This document shows positions 1 through 5,168 of a DNA stretch of 5,763 bases, piece after piece. Position 1 is the stretch's first letter; each line of letters opens with the position of its first letter. The notes under the pieces were generated by a model. The model did not search any database and had not been told where the DNA came from. It saw only the letters and a list, made by a program, of their open reading frames with translations. The stretch is taken from contig CAMLLU010000142.1 of assembly GCA_946480925.1 (NCBI GenBank), positions 1 to 5,763 on the forward strand. Direction: 5' to 3'. This DNA comes from an uncultured Rivibacter sp. Lineage in GTDB: Bacteria > Pseudomonadota > Gammaproteobacteria > Burkholderiales > Burkholderiaceae. Both the position numbers and the translations under genes were made by a program.

Positions 1-770
1 TCAGTGTGGGCAGGATCTTGCCCGAAGTAGCTACAAAGCAGCTCGTACAACGCGGGGTGTGCAGCAAGCAGTCCTTGGGGTGCAACAAAGAAGGCCTCGG
101 CAGCGACCGGAAAGAACTCGTCGAGGCCTTCTGCACCATATGGATCGAGGAACGTTTCGAAACCTCGATCCACGTCTTCGCGCAGCCGTTCGTATTCGCC
201 GCTGAGGATGTCCAGCCACCGCTTGTGTTGGGCGCGCGAAGGCAGCGGCGGAATGCCGTCGGCCAAGCCATCACGCATATCGAGCACGTGCACGAACTCG
301 TGGATGACGACGTTGTAGCCGGCCTCGGCGGATGCGCCGGCCTCGGCGACGTCACGCCACGACAGCATGATGGGGCCGCCTTCCATGGCTTCGCCGGACA
401 ACACTTCGTCGTAGTCGTGCACGACTCCCGCTTCGTCGATTGCCTGGCGCCGGGCTACTACTTCGTCGGAGTGCATCACGATGCCGACAAAGCCGTCGTA
501 GCTCTCCAGTCCGAGCTTGAGGATGGGCAGGCAGGCTTGCGCGGCGACGGCCACTGCCATCTCGTCGGTCACGACAAGTCCACTCGCTCCCCAGAACTCC
601 TTCTCGGCGAGAAACAGCGTGGACAACCGGCGCAGCTCGGTGAGGTCGGCCTCATCGCGCTGGCGGAGGAACGGATAGCGCTCCAGCGTGGCGAGCCACA
701 ATTCGTCGGGTATTGCTCGCTGGTTCAGCAAGCGTGCTTCGCGCTTGCGGCGCCACCAGGCACCGATCAT
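1..770 (-). CDS. mtfA: MtfA family zinc-dependent peptidase (M90), C-terminus cut off by window edge
   Basis: The minus strand is open from an ATG at 770 to the left edge, giving 256 complete codons without a stop. The product looks like a cytosolic zinc metallopeptidase of the MtfA (YeeI, M90) family. The zinc-binding HEFVH motif is at residues 157-161 (His157, Glu158, His161). A downstream Glu225, in AAEAFF, fits the third zinc ligand. The family's LPILKLGLE...DGF stretch comes before the motif, and the YFGQDP ending typical of the C-terminus is present. E. coli MtfA has about 265 residues, so only a few are missing. The start codon overlaps the lpxH stop (ATGA at 770-767) and has no clear Shine-Dalgarno sequence, so translation is probably coupled to lpxH. 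In E. coli, MtfA binds the glucose repressor Mlc and has aminopeptidase activity; the target here is unknown. The 293-codon open frame on the opposite strand (6-887) is a shadow of this gene. Confidence 0.93.
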   Translation of the reverse strand, partial: MIGAWWRRKREARLLNQRAIPDELWLATLERYPFLRQRDEADLTELRRLSTLFLAEKEFWGASGLVVTDEMAVAVAAQACLPILKLGLESYDGFVGIVMHSDEVVARRQAIDEAGVVHDYDEVLSGEAMEGGPIMLSWRDVAEAGASAEAGYNVVIHEFVHVLDMRDGLADGIPPLPSRAQHKRWLDILSGEYERLREDVDRGFETFLDPYGAEGLDEFFPVAAEAFFVAPQGLLAAHPALYELLCSYFGQDPAHT

Positions 771-1594
771 GATGACGCAAGGCCAGCGATAGAAATGCGC
801 TCGATGCCGCGCTGGGTCAGTCGCAGCACGTCACCACGGCGATGCGGGCCATCGAGATCCCAGTCGCTCAGCACCCAGCGCTCATAGCCAGGTGCGAGCA
901 CATCATGCGTTGGGCGGTGCGTGTGGCCATGCACCAGCACCGGCGTGCCGGCGGCTTGCATCCACCGAAGCATGGCTGCGACGTCCAGGTCGCCATAGCC
1001 CTCTACATCGTGGCCGTGCTGACGACGTTGTTCGCTGGCTTCACGAATCTGCCGAGCGAGCAAGCGGCGTTCAGGTAGCGGTTTGGCCAGCACCGCTTGC
1101 TGCCATGCCGGCTGCCGGACCTGGGAACGAAAGCGCTGGTAGTCCAGGTCGTCCAGGCAAAGTGCGTCGCCATGGGTCAGCAAGATACGCTGTCCGAAAG
1201 CGCTCAGCACGGTCGGATCGGGAAGGGCGGCTATTCCACAGCTGTCGAGCAGGTCTGCTCCGACAAGGAAGTCGCGATTGCCCACCATGAAGCCCAGCGT
1301 TCGAACCTGGGCAGCCTCGGCAAGCAGTTGAGCGCAGTGCTGCTCGAAGCCTTCGAAACGGGCATCGTCGCCCACCCAGGCTTCGAAAAGGTCACCGAGG
1401 ATGAACACTGCGTCTGCTTCGGTCTTGCGCAAGTGCCCCGCGAACGTTTCGAACGTGTGCGGTGTCGATTCCTGCAGATGCAAGTCCGACAGAACGTCGA
1501 TGCACTGCCAGCTTGGCGGGGCCTCGAACTGTGCGAACTGCGGCAACTCCAGGGGAGCGCCGTTGGTCGAACATGAAGTCGAAGCCGCCACCAT
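767..1594 (-). CDS. lpxH: UDP-2,3-diacylglucosamine diphosphatase (lipid A synthesis)
   Basis: LpxH cleaves UDP-2,3-diacylglucosamine to lipid X and UMP, the fourth step of lipid A synthesis, at the cytoplasmic face of the inner membrane. The 275-residue product carries the whole metallophosphoesterase signature: DLH (Asp37, His39), GDLFEAWVGDD (67-77, Asp68), GNRD (105-108), HGD (141-143) and HGHTHRP (222-228). From Asp68 onward these match the E. coli metal ligands (D41, N79, H114, H195, H197) at a constant offset of 27. E. coli LpxH has 240 residues; most of the excess is about 29 residues before DLH. The ATG at 1594 is 8 nt after the ppiB stop and has only a weak ribosome binding site. 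An in-frame GTG (codon 2) or TTG (codon 17, after CTGGAG) could be the true start. The stop overlaps the mtfA start. The function is essential in most Gram-negatives unless replaced by LpxI. Confidence 0.95.
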   Translation of the reverse strand: MVAASTSCSTNGAPLELPQFAQFEAPPSWQCIDVLSDLHLQESTPHTFETFAGHLRKTEADAVFILGDLFEAWVGDDARFEGFEQHCAQLLAEAAQVRTLGFMVGNRDFLVGADLLDSCGIAALPDPTVLSAFGQRILLTHGDALCLDDLDYQRFRSQVRQPAWQQAVLAKPLPERRLLARQIREASEQRRQHGHDVEGYGDLDVAAMLRWMQAAGTPVLVHGHTHRPTHDVLAPGYERWVLSDWDLDGPHRRGDVLRLTQRGIERISIAGLASS

Positions 1595-1602
1595 CCGTGA
1601 AC

Positions 1603-2103
1603 TCAGGCCTCGACGGCCTTGGTGATCACCACGTCTTCGAGCGGTACGTCGTCATGGAAGCCGCTGCGGCCGGTGCGGACCTTTTCGATCTGGTCGACGA
1701 TCTCGCTGCCACCCACGACCCTGCCGAAGACCGCGTAGCCCCAGCCCTGCGGGCTTTCAGACTTGAAGTTAAGGAATTCGTTGTTGGCCGTGTTGATGAA
1801 GAACTGCGCCGTAGCGGAATGCGGCGCGTTCGTACGCGCCATTGCCAGCGTGTACTTGTCGTTCTTGAGTCCGTTGTTCGCCTCGTTTTCGATCGCGGCA
1901 TCGGTCGGCTTTTGTTTCAGGCCGGGTTCAAAGCCGCCACCCTGGATCATGAAGCCCTTGATCACGCGGTGGAACACCGTGCCGTCGTAATGACCCTTGC
2001 GCACGTAGCTCAGGAAGTTTTCGACCGACTTCGGCGCCTTGGCGTCGTCGAGCTCAAGGCGGATCACACCAATGTTGGTGTGCAGTTCGACAGACTTGCT
2101 CAT
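1603..2103 (-). CDS. ppiB: Cytoplasmic cyclophilin-type peptidyl-prolyl cis-trans isomerase B
   Basis: This is a 166-residue single-domain cyclophilin that isomerises Xaa-Pro bonds during protein folding. It has no signal peptide, so it should be cytoplasmic, like the E. coli PpiB it resembles closely. Active-site landmarks are FHRVI (44-48, catalytic Arg46), FMIQGGG (51-57, Gln54), NNGLKN (76-81), [10 protein letters not shown] (95-104) and QGWGYAVFG (119-127). Trp121 is the Trp known to favour cyclosporin A binding and is also present in E. coli PpiB. I chose the ATG at 2103 because the protein then begins just before the first beta strand (VELHTNIG) and because GGAG at 2114-2111 lies 7 nt upstream. 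The open frame continues to 2247, but that extension is antisense-like arginine-rich sequence inside ppiA. The ribosome binding site lies in the last ppiA codons and one nucleotide separates the genes, which predicts coupled translation. Confidence 0.96.
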   Translation of the reverse strand: MSKSVELHTNIGVIRLELDDAKAPKSVENFLSYVRKGHYDGTVFHRVIKGFMIQGGGFEPGLKQKPTDAAIENEANNGLKNDKYTLAMARTNAPHSATAQFFINTANNEFLNFKSESPQGWGYAVFGRVVGGSEIVDQIEKVRTGRSGFHDDVPLEDVVITKAVEA

Positions 2104-2104
2104 T

Positions 2105-2677
2105 TCATTTCTCCAGGGTTGCTTTCTTGATGACCACGGGCTCGGCCGGCACGTTCTGATGCGGTCCGCGGTTGCTGGTGGCAACCGCCTTGATCTTGTC
2201 GACCACCTCCATGCCCTGGACGACCTTTCCGAACACTGCGTAGCCATTGCCGTCGCGTGAGTTGGGCTGGTCGAGGAAGGCGTTGTCCTTCACGTTGATG
2301 AAGAACTGCGCGGTGGCGGAGTTCGGATCCATCGTGCGGGCCATCGCAATGGTGCCGCGTTCGTTCTTCAGGCCGTTGCGGCTTTCCAGCGGAATGGAGG
2401 GGCGCGTGGGCTTTTCGTTCATGTCGGTCGTCATGCCGCCCCCCTGGATCATGAAGTTGTCGATCACGCGATGGAAGATCGTGCCGTCGTAGTGGCCTGC
2501 CTTTACGTACTGGACGAAGTTCTCGACCGTCTTCGGTGCCTTCTGCCGATCGAGTTCGACCACGATGTCGCCAGCGGTCGTGGCGAGCTTCACTTTCTGC
2601 GCGAGCGCTGCCGTTGAAGTGGCCAATGCGAACACCGCGGCGGCCATCACCGGCAGACAGGACGCGAAACGTTTCAT
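2105..2677 (-). CDS. ppiA: Periplasmic cyclophilin-type peptidyl-prolyl cis-trans isomerase A
   Basis: This is a 190-residue cyclophilin with an N-terminal export signal: Lys2-Arg3, a hydrophobic core, and an ALA|Q signal peptidase I site after Ala26. It should fold proteins in the periplasm. Catalytic landmarks are FHRVI (68-72, Arg70), FMIQGGG (75-81, Gln78) and [10 protein letters not shown] (119-128). It aligns to the downstream PpiB over its whole mature length at roughly 55% identity by hand count, so the two are clear paralogs in tandem. Residue 144 is Asn, where E. coli PpiA has Phe112 and the neighbouring PpiB has Trp. The ATG at 2677 has a perfect AAGGAG 7 nt upstream and gives a standard signal peptide. 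An in-frame ATG at 2707 would add ten charged residues to the n-region and is less likely. The frame open to 2890 upstream looks non-coding. This is the first gene of the minus-strand cluster. Confidence 0.95.
   Translation of the reverse strand: MKRFASCLPVMAAAVFALATSTAALAQKVKLATTAGDIVVELDRQKAPKTVENFVQYVKAGHYDGTIFHRVIDNFMIQGGGMTTDMNEKPTRPSIPLESRNGLKNERGTIAMARTMDPNSATAQFFINVKDNAFLDQPNSRDGNGYAVFGKVVQGMEVVDKIKAVATSNRGPHQNVPAEPVVIKKATLEK
2111..2114 (-). promoter_or_regulatory. ppiB ribosome binding site inside the ppiA 3' end
   Basis: GGAG reads on the minus strand within the last sense codons of ppiA, 7 nt before the ppiB ATG at 2103. It supports the short 166-residue form of PpiB and translational coupling of the pair. 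Confidence 0.7.
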
Positions 2678-2684
2678 CCGATCA

Positions 2685-2690
2685 CTCCTT
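2685..2690 (-). promoter_or_regulatory. ppiA ribosome binding site
   Basis: AAGGAG reads on the minus strand, 7 nt before the ATG at 2677. It is a full anti-16S match at ideal spacing and decides the ppiA start against the in-frame ATG at 2707. Confidence 0.85.
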
Positions 2691-2694
2691 CGAA

Positions 2695-2708
2695 AATGGT
2701 CTTCCATT
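2695..2708. repeat. 5-bp hairpin just upstream of the ppiA ribosome binding site
   Basis: AATGG (2695-2699) and CCATT (2704-2708) pair around a 4-nt loop. In the ppiA transcript this small stem lies 4 nt before AAGGAG and would contain the alternative ATG at 2707, disfavouring that start. It is weak and could be coincidental. Confidence 0.3.
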
Positions 2709-2717
2709 GTCCACCTT

Positions 2718-2746
2718 CCTTGCCTCAGTACCGGCGCTTGGCAAGG
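2718..2746. repeat. 7-bp inverted repeat upstream of ppiA
   Basis: CCTTGCC (2718-2724) and GGCAAGG (2740-2746) are perfect inverted copies separated by 15 nt. Their centres are 22 bp apart, about two helical turns, which would suit a dimeric repressor. An RNA stem in the ppiA leader is also possible. A repeat of this size is not rare by chance in a region this long. Confidence 0.4.
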
Positions 2747-2855
2747 CGGACCAATGAGTCCCTCGGCTCGGTTGTCTACGCAGCTAGTGGATTGGAGGCG
2801 GCAGCCGGACCTCGAGGATTCATCTGGTCGGCACTGCCGTGCCAAGCGGCGCGGG

Positions 2856-2870
2856 TTGCCATCGTGGCAA
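2856..2870. repeat. Short palindrome TTGCCA-TCG-TGGCAA
   Basis: A perfect 6-bp inverted repeat (2856-2861 and 2865-2870) surrounds a 3-nt centre. It has the size and symmetry of a small operator half-site pair. It lies about 90 bp upstream of the candidate cysS -10 and about 180 bp from the ppiA start. No regulator is identified. Confidence 0.35.
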
Positions 2871-2959
2871 GCTCCCTGAGCCAAAGGCAATGACGACTGG
2901 CGAAGCAGCGTTGCAGCATGGGCGGGATTTACATCACGATGCGCAACAATGGGCGCAGA

Positions 2960-2965
2960 TATACT
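2960..2965 (+). promoter_or_regulatory. Candidate -10 element for cysS
   Basis: TATACT differs from the sigma-70 consensus at one base and stands out in GC-rich sequence. It would place the transcript start near 2972, with a leader of roughly 90 nt. No good -35 lies 16-18 bp upstream; the nearest candidate, TTTACA at 2928-2933, is 26 bp away, which is too far. The inverted repeat CAGATA (2956-2961) and TATCTG (2976-2981) overlaps it and could be an operator. Confidence 0.35.
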
Positions 2966-2985
2966 GGAGAAATTGTATCTGAGGG

Positions 2986-3006
2986 CCCAGGCGAAACAGC
3001 CCTGGG
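2986..3006 (+). repeat. Hairpin in the putative cysS leader
   Basis: CCCAGG (2986-2991) and CCTGGG (3001-3006) form a perfect 6-bp stem with a 9-nt loop. It would lie about 15 nt into the predicted cysS transcript. No T-run follows, so it is not an intrinsic terminator. Confidence 0.4.
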
Positions 3007-3060
3007 GCTTGCCACGTGCGACCGCGTCGCTGCAAGCATTACCCGGTTTCTCACGCTCCC

Positions 3061-4452
3061 ATGACCCTGCGCATCCACAACACGCTCACGCGTCAGACTG
3101 AACCCTTTGCGCCCATCGAACCGGGCCACGTGCGCATGTACGTGTGCGGCATGACCATCTACGACCTTTGCCATGTGGGCCACGCCAGGATGATGATGGC
3201 CTTCGACGTGGTGCAGCGCTGGTTCAAGGTGAGCGGTTATCGCGTGACCTACGTGCGCAACATCACCGACATCGACGACAAGATCATCAAGCGCGCACTG
3301 GAGCGCGGCATCACGATCCGCCAGCTCACTGAAGAGATGACGCAGGCCATGCACCAGGACATCGGTGCGCTGGGCATCGAAGTGCCGACGCACGAGCCTC
3401 GTGCCACCGAGTATGTGCGCCACATGGTCGATCTGATCGGCCAGCTCGAAAACAAAGGGCTGGCCTATCGGGCGGCGAACGGCGACGTGAATTTCGCGGT
3501 GCGCAAGTTTCCCGGCTACGGCAAGCTTTCCGGCAAGTCGCTCGACCAGCTGCGCGCTGGTGAGCGTGTGGCGGTGGCCGAAGGCAAGGACGACCCGCTC
3601 GACTTCGTGCTGTGGAAGGCCGCCAAGGCCGAGGAGCCGGCCGACGCGAAGTACGACGCACCATTCGGAGCCGGCCGCCCCGGCTGGCACATCGAGTGCT
3701 CTGCGATGAGTTGCGCCTTGCTGGGCGAAACCTTCGACATTCACGGCGGCGGCATGGACCTGCAGTTTCCCCACCACGAAAACGAGATCGCGCAAAGCGA
3801 AGGCGCCACTGGGCACCCGTTCGTGAGGGTGTGGATGCACAACGGCTTCCTGAACGTAGACAACGAGAAGATGTCGAAATCGCTCGGCAACTTCTTCACC
3901 ATCCGCGACGTGCTGAAAAGCTACGACGGCGAGACCATCCGCTTCTTCATGCTGCGGGTGCATTACCGCAGCCAGTTCAACTACAGCGATGCAGGCCTCG
4001 ACGACGCATTGCACTCGTTGCGCAGGCTCTACACCGCGCTCGACGGTGTGCAGGCGGCAGATCCACCCGCAGTCGATTGGGACGAGCCACACGCAATGCG
4101 ATTCAAGGCCGCGATGGACGACGACTTCAACACGCCGATCGCGGTCTCTGTGCTTTTCGACCTGGCGGCGGAAGTGAACAGGACCCGCTCGCCGGTGCTG
4201 GCTTCGCAGCTGAAAGCGCTTGGCGGCACGCTCGGGCTGTTGCAACAGCTGCCTCGAGCCTATCTGCAAGGCGGTGCATCGTTGGACGAGGCCGCGATCC
4301 AGGCCATGATCGAAGCGCGCGCCGCGGCCAAGCAGGCGAAGAACTTCGCCGAGGCTGATCGCATTCGCAAGGAGTTGGCAGCCCAAGGCATCGAGCTCAA
4401 GGACACACCTGCCGGAACCACCTGGGTCACTGCCGCGGCTGCCAAGGCCTGA
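3061..4452 (+). CDS. cysS: Cysteinyl-tRNA synthetase
   Basis: This cytosolic class Ia synthetase charges tRNA-Cys with cysteine using ATP. At 463 residues it is almost the length of the E. coli enzyme (461). The HIGH motif is HVGH (38-41), and KMSKS is at 270-274. The four zinc ligands that discriminate for cysteine are Cys29, Cys213, His238 and Glu242, corresponding to E. coli C28, C209, H234 and E238. The C-terminal third holds the helical anticodon-binding region. I chose the ATG at 3061 ([11 protein letters not shown]) because it matches the usual family start. It has no recognisable Shine-Dalgarno sequence, whereas an in-frame GTG at 3016 has GGGG 8 nt upstream and would add 15 residues. 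It is the first gene of the plus-strand cluster, with the glycosylase 8 nt downstream. A long open frame antisense to it (2929-4386) is a codon-bias shadow. Confidence 0.97.
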   Translation: MTLRIHNTLTRQTEPFAPIEPGHVRMYVCGMTIYDLCHVGHARMMMAFDVVQRWFKVSGYRVTYVRNITDIDDKIIKRALERGITIRQLTEEMTQAMHQDIGALGIEVPTHEPRATEYVRHMVDLIGQLENKGLAYRAANGDVNFAVRKFPGYGKLSGKSLDQLRAGERVAVAEGKDDPLDFVLWKAAKAEEPADAKYDAPFGAGRPGWHIECSAMSCALLGETFDIHGGGMDLQFPHHENEIAQSEGATGHPFVRVWMHNGFLNVDNEKMSKSLGNFFTIRDVLKSYDGETIRFFMLRVHYRSQFNYSDAGLDDALHSLRRLYTALDGVQAADPPAVDWDEPHAMRFKAAMDDDFNTPIAVSVLFDLAAEVNRTRSPVLASQLKALGGTLGLLQQLPRAYLQGGASLDEAAIQAMIEARAAAKQAKNFAEADRIRKELAAQGIELKDTPAGTTWVTAAAAKA

Positions 4453-4454
4453 GG
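4451..4454 (+). promoter_or_regulatory. Glycosylase ribosome binding site overlapping the cysS stop
   Basis: GAGG begins within the cysS TGA stop and lies 6 nt before the GTG at 4461. It favours GTG 4461 over the in-frame ATG at 4476, which has no comparable site, and it suggests coupling to cysS translation. Confidence 0.65.
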
Positions 4455-4460
4455 CTCATC

Positions 4461-5117
4461 GTGGCGCGCAGCTCCATGCCTACCCTTGTTACGCCCGACT
4501 ATTGGGACGACGCCTGCAAGCATCTCGCCAAGAGAGACCGGGTGATGCGCAAGCTGATCCCGCAGTTCGGCGAAGCCCGCCTGCAAAGTCGCGGCGACGC
4601 CTTCACGACGCTGGCGCGTTCCATCGTCGGCCAGCAGATTTCGGTGAAGGCCGCACAGTCCGTATGGGACCGGTTCGCGTCGCTGCTGCCCGGCCCGACG
4701 CACCGTATTCCGCCGGCAGCCGTGCTCAAGCTTGACGCCGCCGAAATGCGCGCTGCGGGTTTGTCGGCGCGCAAGATCGAATACCTGCACGACCTCGCGA
4801 TGCACTTCGACTCGGGGGCCGTGCACGTGAAGGCCTGGGCCGGCATGGACGACGAGGCCATCATCGAGGAACTGGTGGCCATTCGCGGCATCGGTCGCTG
4901 GACGGCCGAGATGTTCCTGATCTTCCACCTGATGCGGCCAAACGTGCTGCCGCTGGACGATCTGGGCCTGCTCAAGGGCATCAGCCTGAGCTATTTCAGC
5001 GGGGAGCCAGTGTCCCGCGTGGAGGCCCGCGAAGTGGGGGAGGCCTGGGCGCCGTTCCGCTCGGTGGCCACCTGGTACTTGTGGCGCAGCCTTGACCCGC
5101 TGCCCGTTGACTACTAA
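4461..5117 (+). CDS. HhH-GPD DNA glycosylase, AlkA/3-methyladenine glycosylase II type
   Basis: This 218-residue enzyme probably removes alkylated bases such as 3-methyladenine from DNA as the first step of base excision repair. The core has the GQQIS segment (57-61), a helix-hairpin-helix near 138-152 (IRGIGRWTAEMF) and the HhH-GPD signature LPLDDLGLLKG (163-173). Asp167 is the expected catalytic aspartate, corresponding to E. coli AlkA D238. There is a single Cys (19) and no C-terminal Cys cluster, which excludes the iron-sulfur Nth/MutY branch. It also lacks the N-terminal domain of E. coli AlkA (282 residues), so it is a compact Mag-like form. The start is GTG with GAGG 6 nt upstream; ATG 4476 is the alternative and shortens it by five residues. 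The position directly after cysS suggests co-transcription rather than Ada-type control, and no Ada box was recognised. Substrate range cannot be read from sequence. Confidence 0.92.
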   Translation: MARSSMPTLVTPDYWDDACKHLAKRDRVMRKLIPQFGEARLQSRGDAFTTLARSIVGQQISVKAAQSVWDRFASLLPGPTHRIPPAAVLKLDAAEMRAAGLSARKIEYLHDLAMHFDSGAVHVKAWAGMDDEAIIEELVAIRGIGRWTAEMFLIFHLMRPNVLPLDDLGLLKGISLSYFSGEPVSRVEAREVGEAWAPFRSVATWYLWRSLDPLPVDY

Positions 5118-5119
5118 AA

Positions 5120-5135
5120 CCGCGTCTGCACGCGG
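5120..5135 (+). repeat. GC-rich hairpin between the glycosylase gene and accA
   Basis: CCGCG (5120-5124) and CGCGG (5131-5135) form a perfect 5-bp stem with a 6-nt loop, starting 3 nt after the glycosylase stop. No T-run follows, so it is not a standard terminator. It may be a weak pause or a 3'-end stabilising stem. Confidence 0.4.
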
Positions 5136-5143
5136 CCGACGAA

Positions 5144-5163
5144 CCTCCTTCGAAAAGGAAAGG
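5144..5163 (+). promoter_or_regulatory. accA ribosome binding site within a possible hairpin
   Basis: GGAAAGG (5157-5163) ends 5 nt before the accA ATG and is the likely ribosome binding site. TCCTT (5146-5150) pairs with AAGGA (5155-5159) around a CGAA loop. The preceding CC (5144-5145) could pair with GG (5162-5163) across a two-base bulge. The stem would therefore partly cover the ribosome binding site. Confidence 0.45.
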
Positions 5164-5168
5164 TTGGG

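Larger units (their letters stand above)
2863..3016. repeat. Imperfect 13-bp inverted repeat bracketing the cysS promoter region
   Basis: CGTGGCAAGCTCC (2863-2875) and GGGGCTTGCCACG (3004-3016) are inverted copies matching at 12 of 13 positions, including 10 in a row. The single mismatch would be a G-U wobble in RNA. They enclose 154 bp containing the candidate cysS -10. No target-site duplication is visible at the outer edges, so a small mobile element is not supported. A rough chance estimate for such a pair in this gap is several percent. Confidence 0.4.
2678..3060. other. Divergent intergenic region between ppiA and cysS
   Basis: About 380 bp lie between two divergently oriented genes, so promoters for both clusters should be here. 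I see no convincing gene: the open frames have no ribosome binding site and look like arginine/serine-rich random translation. I recognise no tRNA or known riboswitch. The region holds several short inverted repeats (listed separately) and one good -10-like hexamer facing cysS. I could not find a credible -35/-10 pair for ppiA. From memory, some Comamonadaceae carry a TPR-protein gene between these neighbours. No trace of one is evident here, but I cannot verify that comparison. Confidence 0.7.

Noticed and set aside
6..887. 293-codon open frame on the plus strand at the left end
   Set aside because: It lies antisense to mtfA and the start of the lpxH 3' end, and its translation resembles no family. 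The minus strand in the same place shows a complete HEFVH zinc peptidase. High GC at third codon positions explains the open shadow frame.
2830..2845. Sigma-54-like TGGCACG...GC on the minus strand upstream of ppiA
   Set aside because: The -24 half TGGCACG is perfect, but the GC of the -12 half is one base too close and the TTGC context is missing. Sigma-54 spacing is strict.
2928..2965. TTTACA paired with TATACT as a cysS promoter
   Set aside because: The spacer is 26 bp, far outside the 16-18 bp used by sigma-70. Only the -10 is kept, as a candidate.
2986..3010. Intrinsic terminator or attenuator before cysS
   Set aside because: The stem is followed by GC-rich sequence without a T-run, and there is no leader peptide with repeated Cys codons.
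2863..3016. Small transposable element (MITE) in the ppiA-cysS gap
   Set aside because: Despite the imperfect inverted ends, no target-site duplication is visible and there is no evidence for other copies within this window.
2929..4386. 485-codon open frame antisense to cysS
   Set aside because: Its translation is His/Val/Arg-rich without recognisable motifs and mirrors cysS codons; the sense strand carries an intact CysRS. It is a codon-bias artefact.
5107..5135. TTGACT as a -35 for an accA promoter
   Set aside because: The hexamer lies in the last glycosylase codons, but 17 bp downstream the sequence is ACGCGG, which cannot serve as a -10.
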